In this document: positions 60,773-64,000 of the stretch, in pieces | Layout: each line of letters starts with the position of its first letter | Numbering within the stretch: position 1 is the first letter of the stretch | Assembly: GCF_014195535.1 (NCBI RefSeq) | Contig: NZ_JACIBY010000003.1 | Span: forward strand, 62,001-126,000 | Source of the DNA: Runella defluvii | Lineage (GTDB): Bacteria; Bacteroidota; Bacteroidia; Cytophagales; Spirosomataceae | DNA length: 64,000 nt | Direction: 5' to 3' | The notes under the pieces: generated by a model | The model's input: the letters and a program-made list of their open reading frames with translations, nothing else | The model's database searches: none | Told to the model about the DNA's origin: nothing | Made by a program: the position numbers and the translations under genes

Positions 60773-62630
60773 ATCACAATACAAATCTGCGCTGGTAAAC
60801 GGAATGTTTCCCGACGAAGAGAACAAAGGTTATCGCTTTAAGCCAATATACAATGGTAACGAGCCGATACTTTCTTCGGGTGGCAATGCTATTGTTTTCA
60901 AGGTAACTAACGAACAAGGTGATCTTTCAGCTTTAAAGCTTTTTAATGAAAACATTGAAGGTAGATTTGTAAGATTAACGAAAATTTCAAAGTACTTAGA
61001 AAATACTTCTCATTCATTTTTTACACCATTCAAATTTGTACAAAAATTAATTTATGTAGATGTTGATGACTTGCGAGAGGATGAAAAATTCTTCCCTGGA
61101 GTTGTGATGAAATGGATTGAAGGGGAATCCTTAGAAACCAAACTTAAAAAACTTGTACAAGATAGAGATTTAGGAAAAATCAGAAAGATTGCAGAGAACT
61201 TTAAAGATATTTCAATTATACTTTTAAAAGAAGGGGTTGCGCACGGTGATTTGAAGTTAAGTAATATTTTAGTAGATGAAAACCTAAATCTTACTTTAAT
61301 TGACTACGATGGGATGTTTGTGCCAACATTAACAAGTGAAACAGCTATAGAGTTGGGTACTCCTACGTACCAACATTTAAATAGGGAATTAGCTGATTAT
61401 AATAGTAATATTGACCATTTTTCAATTCTCTTGATATATACTTCACTTCTTGCTCTTTCACTTAATCCGCTTCTATACGATGCCCATAATGACGGTGATA
61501 ACATCATATTTAATGAAAATGATTTCAAGTCGCCAAATGATTCTGTATTATTTAATTACCTTTTTACATTAAGTGAAATTAAGGGGTTCGTTTATTATCT
61601 GAAATTGTCAGCGTTGAGTCCATTTATATATATTGAAGATTTAATAAATATTCTTAATGGTATATTCCCAAAACCCCAAATAAATATCTTCCAAAAGCCC
61701 TTGGCTGTATTGTCAGGAGATAAGGGAGATTTAGTATGGACTACCGAAAACTGTACCTATGTAAGAATAAATGGTGATGAATTAGCCATGGCAGGTTCCA
61801 AGTCATTTAGCTTCAGTGATAAAAATAAATTTTTCTTTGAGTATGGAAATGAGCTCTTAGAATTACAGCATGAGTATGTAGTCAACTGCTATCCTAAGCC
61901 AGAAATCATTTCCTTATCCGCTAACAATAAAGATTTAAAATTTGATGAAGAATTAACTTTGAGCTGGTCAGCTATAAGTTTTAGTAGGTTAATATTGAAG
62001 TATAATCAATTTGAAATTGACGTAACCGAATTGTCAACCTATAAAATTAAAAATTTAGGTCAATCTACTAAAATAAAACTTTTGGCATTTGCTTTAGAAA
62101 CTAAATACTTTACAGAAAATATCTTAAAAGTGGATGTTTATTATCCTATTGATCTTGATATTACACAAGATAAAAGGGTGGTATTCCCACACAGGCCAGT
62201 TAAATTGACTATAAATGCGACGAATGCTCAAAAAATAACATTAGAGCCTTTGGGGGTAGATTTGACTGGCAAAAAAGAGTATAATGTTAAAACAAAATCA
62301 AATCTTTATTTCTCCATTGTTGCTGAGAATAAGAGATATAGGCAAGTTTTTGAAGGTTCTATTGAAGTATTATCCACTCCGAAATATGAAAGGAAGATCG
62401 TTGAGTTACCCAAGTTAAGTCTAAATATTCCTTCACCTATTTTTCAAAAAATCAACAACATTGATTCCTTAACCCCAAAATTTGAAAGGGACTTTGTGAA
62501 AATAAATAAAATACTGGATTCATTCAACTTGTTTCTGATTATCCTGAGAATAAAAATACCCTTCAAAAGTATCAAAACAAAATTTATATCTACAACTCTG
62601 AAATTACTGAAGTACGATGAAAAAAAATGA
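60759..62630 (+). CDS. Serine/threonine protein kinase of the triad with Ig-like C-terminal part
   Basis: A 623-residue protein. The kinase domain (about residues 25-270) has a Gly-containing loop SSGGNAIVFKV, Lys60 (SALKLFNE), catalytic loop H162-G-D164-L-K166-L-S-N and a metal-binding D182-Y-D in place of D-F-G. Residues about 310-550 are beta-rich, like two or three Ig-type units (DLVWTTENCTYVRINGD, LSWSAISFSRLILKYNQF). The C terminus is helical and basic. The layout resembles the kinases of TerY-P triads rather than PglW of type 2 BREX, which is far longer. Overlaps the DUF4407 gene by 14 nt. Confidence 0.85.
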   Translation: MYPSKSQYKSALVNGMFPDEENKGYRFKPIYNGNEPILSSGGNAIVFKVTNEQGDLSALKLFNENIEGRFVRLTKISKYLENTSHSFFTPFKFVQKLIYVDVDDLREDEKFFPGVVMKWIEGESLETKLKKLVQDRDLGKIRKIAENFKDISIILLKEGVAHGDLKLSNILVDENLNLTLIDYDGMFVPTLTSETAIELGTPTYQHLNRELADYNSNIDHFSILLIYTSLLALSLNPLLYDAHNDGDNIIFNENDFKSPNDSVLFNYLFTLSEIKGFVYYLKLSALSPFIYIEDLINILNGIFPKPQINIFQKPLAVLSGDKGDLVWTTENCTYVRINGDELAMAGSKSFSFSDKNKFFFEYGNELLELQHEYVVNCYPKPEIISLSANNKDLKFDEELTLSWSAISFSRLILKYNQFEIDVTELSTYKIKNLGQSTKIKLLAFALETKYFTENILKVDVYYPIDLDITQDKRVVFPHRPVKLTINATNAQKITLEPLGVDLTGKKEYNVKTKSNLYFSIVAENKRYRQVFEGSIEVLSTPKYERKIVELPKLSLNIPSPIFQKINNIDSLTPKFERDFVKINKILDSFNLFLIILRIKIPFKSIKTKFISTTLKLLKYDEKK

Positions 62631-63966
62631 AGAAGTACATTACTCTAAAATACAGTATATTTTTTGGGTAATAGCAGGGTCCGAAATTTCAGCCCTTAAA
62701 AAATGTCCTAATGACTATAATCGCCATGCAAATATCGGGTTAATGATTTTCATTACATCGTTATTTGCAGGACTAATGGGATACATAGCGGGTAAGACTT
62801 TTGTAAAGGACAATGAAATCGGTGTTATTGGATTTGCTTTAGTATGGGCATTTTTAATCTTTTCATTAGATAGGTCTATGGTTAATTCCATTAAAAAAGA
62901 CCCAACTATTACTGACTTTAGAATTCTTCCTTACTTTGTTCCACGATTTATATTAGCCATTATATTATCTTTTTTTATGTCTATTCCTCTTGACCATATT
63001 GTATTCCATGAAAAGATTAAGTTTGAAATGGATAAAAATAATGCCCAAAACTGGCTGAAAAGACAAGCAGATTTAAGCGTAGGATACAATATAAAGGCGG
63101 ATACATTACAGGTAGCAAGATTAGAAAAAGAGACCGAAAAGCTTGAAGATATGATAAACAAAGGTTGTGATTTATGCCCTGTCGCAGAATATAAAAACCT
63201 CAAAAATCAAATAAATGATATAAACAGGAAGGAATTGCCAGGTTTATTGAACAAGAAGCAAATTGCCGATAAAAACTACAATTCTTATTATAAAATATGG
63301 AAAAATAGACAATCTCAGGCAGATGCTACCCCTCAAGATTTTAAATCGGATTCTAAATTAACATCACTTAATACTGCTAAACGAAAAGCTGCCGGAGATT
63401 ACGGAAGAAAACTTGGTGAAATTAGTTCTTTAGCAAGTCAGGCCAATCGAATTTGTAATGATTGGCTGGAAGAGACAAAAGTATCAAAAGCAAAAAAGGA
63501 CAGTAGCCTGGCAGTTACTCAGAGTAAAGTTAGAGCAAATCAAGACAGTATAAAAAAGCAGAGCGATGGCTACAAAGGCATGATTGAGTCTATGCAAGGG
63601 TTTGATACTCAGTTTACTACTTTGTTTTTAATGCCGAATGCTGGCGTTCAAGTTTTGAAGTGGTTGATTTTCTTAGCTTTATTGGTAATAGAAATCCTTC
63701 CCACCTATTTAAAGTTAAAAACTCCCGTTGGCCAATACGACTGGGAAATGTATAAACTGGAAAAAGTAACAGAAATGGAAGCAAAAGTAAAAATAAAGCT
63801 ACTTGAAGATGAACTGCAAAAAATCGAATCTTATAGATCCGAAAAGGAAATTCAATTGAATAAAAATTTAATAGATAAAGTAACTGATATTGAGGAAGCT
63901 CTGGCAAATGAGATGCTCGTTGAATGGGAAAAGAAAGCAAGGGTCGAAATGATTAAAAATATTTAA
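62617..63966 (+). CDS. DUF4407 membrane protein with long coiled coil
   Basis: A 449-residue protein of the DUF4407 family. Membrane helices are seen at about 40-62, 68-88 and 106-128, and a fourth at about 348-370. The periplasmic-side part between the third and fourth is a long coiled coil (about 165-335). A cytosolic coiled coil ends the protein. The N-terminal IQYIFWVIAGSEISALKKCPNDYNRHA is the family hallmark. Often found with vWA/PP2C/kinase genes, it may tie the triad to the membrane. Last complete gene of the window. Confidence 0.85.
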   Translation: MKKNEEVHYSKIQYIFWVIAGSEISALKKCPNDYNRHANIGLMIFITSLFAGLMGYIAGKTFVKDNEIGVIGFALVWAFLIFSLDRSMVNSIKKDPTITDFRILPYFVPRFILAIILSFFMSIPLDHIVFHEKIKFEMDKNNAQNWLKRQADLSVGYNIKADTLQVARLEKETEKLEDMINKGCDLCPVAEYKNLKNQINDINRKELPGLLNKKQIADKNYNSYYKIWKNRQSQADATPQDFKSDSKLTSLNTAKRKAAGDYGRKLGEISSLASQANRICNDWLEETKVSKAKKDSSLAVTQSKVRANQDSIKKQSDGYKGMIESMQGFDTQFTTLFLMPNAGVQVLKWLIFLALLVIEILPTYLKLKTPVGQYDWEMYKLEKVTEMEAKVKIKLLEDELQKIESYRSEKEIQLNKNLIDKVTDIEEALANEMLVEWEKKARVEMIKNI

Positions 63967-63973
63967 AAGTTTA

Positions 63974-64000
63974 ATGATGCTAATAAAAACAAGTTTCAAT
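63974..64000 (+). CDS. Possible start of the next gene (cut by window edge)
   Basis: An ATGATG starts 5 nt after the DUF4407 stop, and the frame is open for nine codons to the window edge. Spacing fits the operon. Too little is visible to name it; pglZ would be a natural candidate. Confidence 0.4.

Noticed and set aside
60759-62630. PglW kinase of type 2 BREX
   Set aside because: The protein is about half the length of PglW, has an Ig-like C-terminal part, and is next to a vWA and a PP2C gene, so a triad kinase is the better reading.
58914-63966. A Ter (tellurite resistance) cluster
   Set aside because: Only the vWA/PP2C/kinase part is present; no TerB, TerC, TerD or TerZ-like gene is in the window.

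Overview
The window looks like the chromosome of a Bacteroidota bacterium of the order Cytophagales (Runella/Spirosoma-like, judged from gene types only). The evidence is a TonB-dependent receptor with an N-terminal carboxypeptidase-regulatory-like domain, YHYH and SCO lipoproteins, promoters of the Bacteroidota form (TTG, about 19 nt, TAnnTTTG), and an integrase with the Bacteroidota arm/SAM-like architecture. No rRNA and no CRISPR array was seen.

Region 1 (1-34955) is ordinary core and accessory chromosome. In order it holds: the end of a HupE/UreJ-like membrane protein; a TonB receptor and a Dabb protein; an ABC exporter; a nucleoside hydrolase; a minus-strand group (MFS exporter, AlkZ-like winged-helix protein, nitrilase-family amidase, GNAT, SnoaL-like protein, Rpn nuclease); a secreted repeat protein; an S9 peptidase; a pentapeptide-repeat protein; a Nudix hydrolase; peptidase T; an ApnL-like protein; an ECF sigma / membrane regulator / Spy-like operon followed by YHYH, MORN-like and SCO lipoproteins; a UbiB-type kinase with a TetR-like regulator; PBP1A with glycerate kinase; a phosphodiesterase-alkaline phosphatase fusion; a zinc-ribbon protein; and a Nif3 protein. 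Many genes end in strong perfect stem-loops. A 233-bp MITE-like element with a 4-bp target duplication lies at 18294-18526.

Region 2 starts at two tandem tRNA-Asp(GTC) genes (35213-35398), which look like the insertion site of a genomic island that runs past the right edge. Its left end has a tyrosine integrase, paired repeats that may be integrase arm sites, a second protein with a solo arm-type DNA-binding domain, a small HTH protein, a zinc-finger/Toprim/helicase replication protein, an array of about ten 7-bp iterons, and a ribbon-helix-helix protein with a membrane anchor. The payload follows: a DUF2278/lamin-tail protein with a two-HKD phospholipase-D-family protein, then a three-gene minus-strand cassette (small ACP-like protein, secreted barrel-like protein, membrane pYEATS-like protein) that lies between two direct copies of a sequence of about 175 bp carrying a terminator.

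Region 3 (48198-end) is the most interesting part: a BREX phage-defence locus (brxA, brxB, brxC, pglX) with extra genes. A small possible nuclease sits between brxC and pglX. After pglX comes a phospholipase-D/J-domain fusion and then a complete vWA / PP2C phosphatase / protein kinase triad plus a DUF4407 membrane protein, all on one strand and mostly overlapping. pglZ and brxL are not in the window and would be expected downstream if this is a type 1-like locus. The triad looks like a TerY-P type phosphorylation switch built into a BREX operon, which is the best candidate here for an undescribed system.
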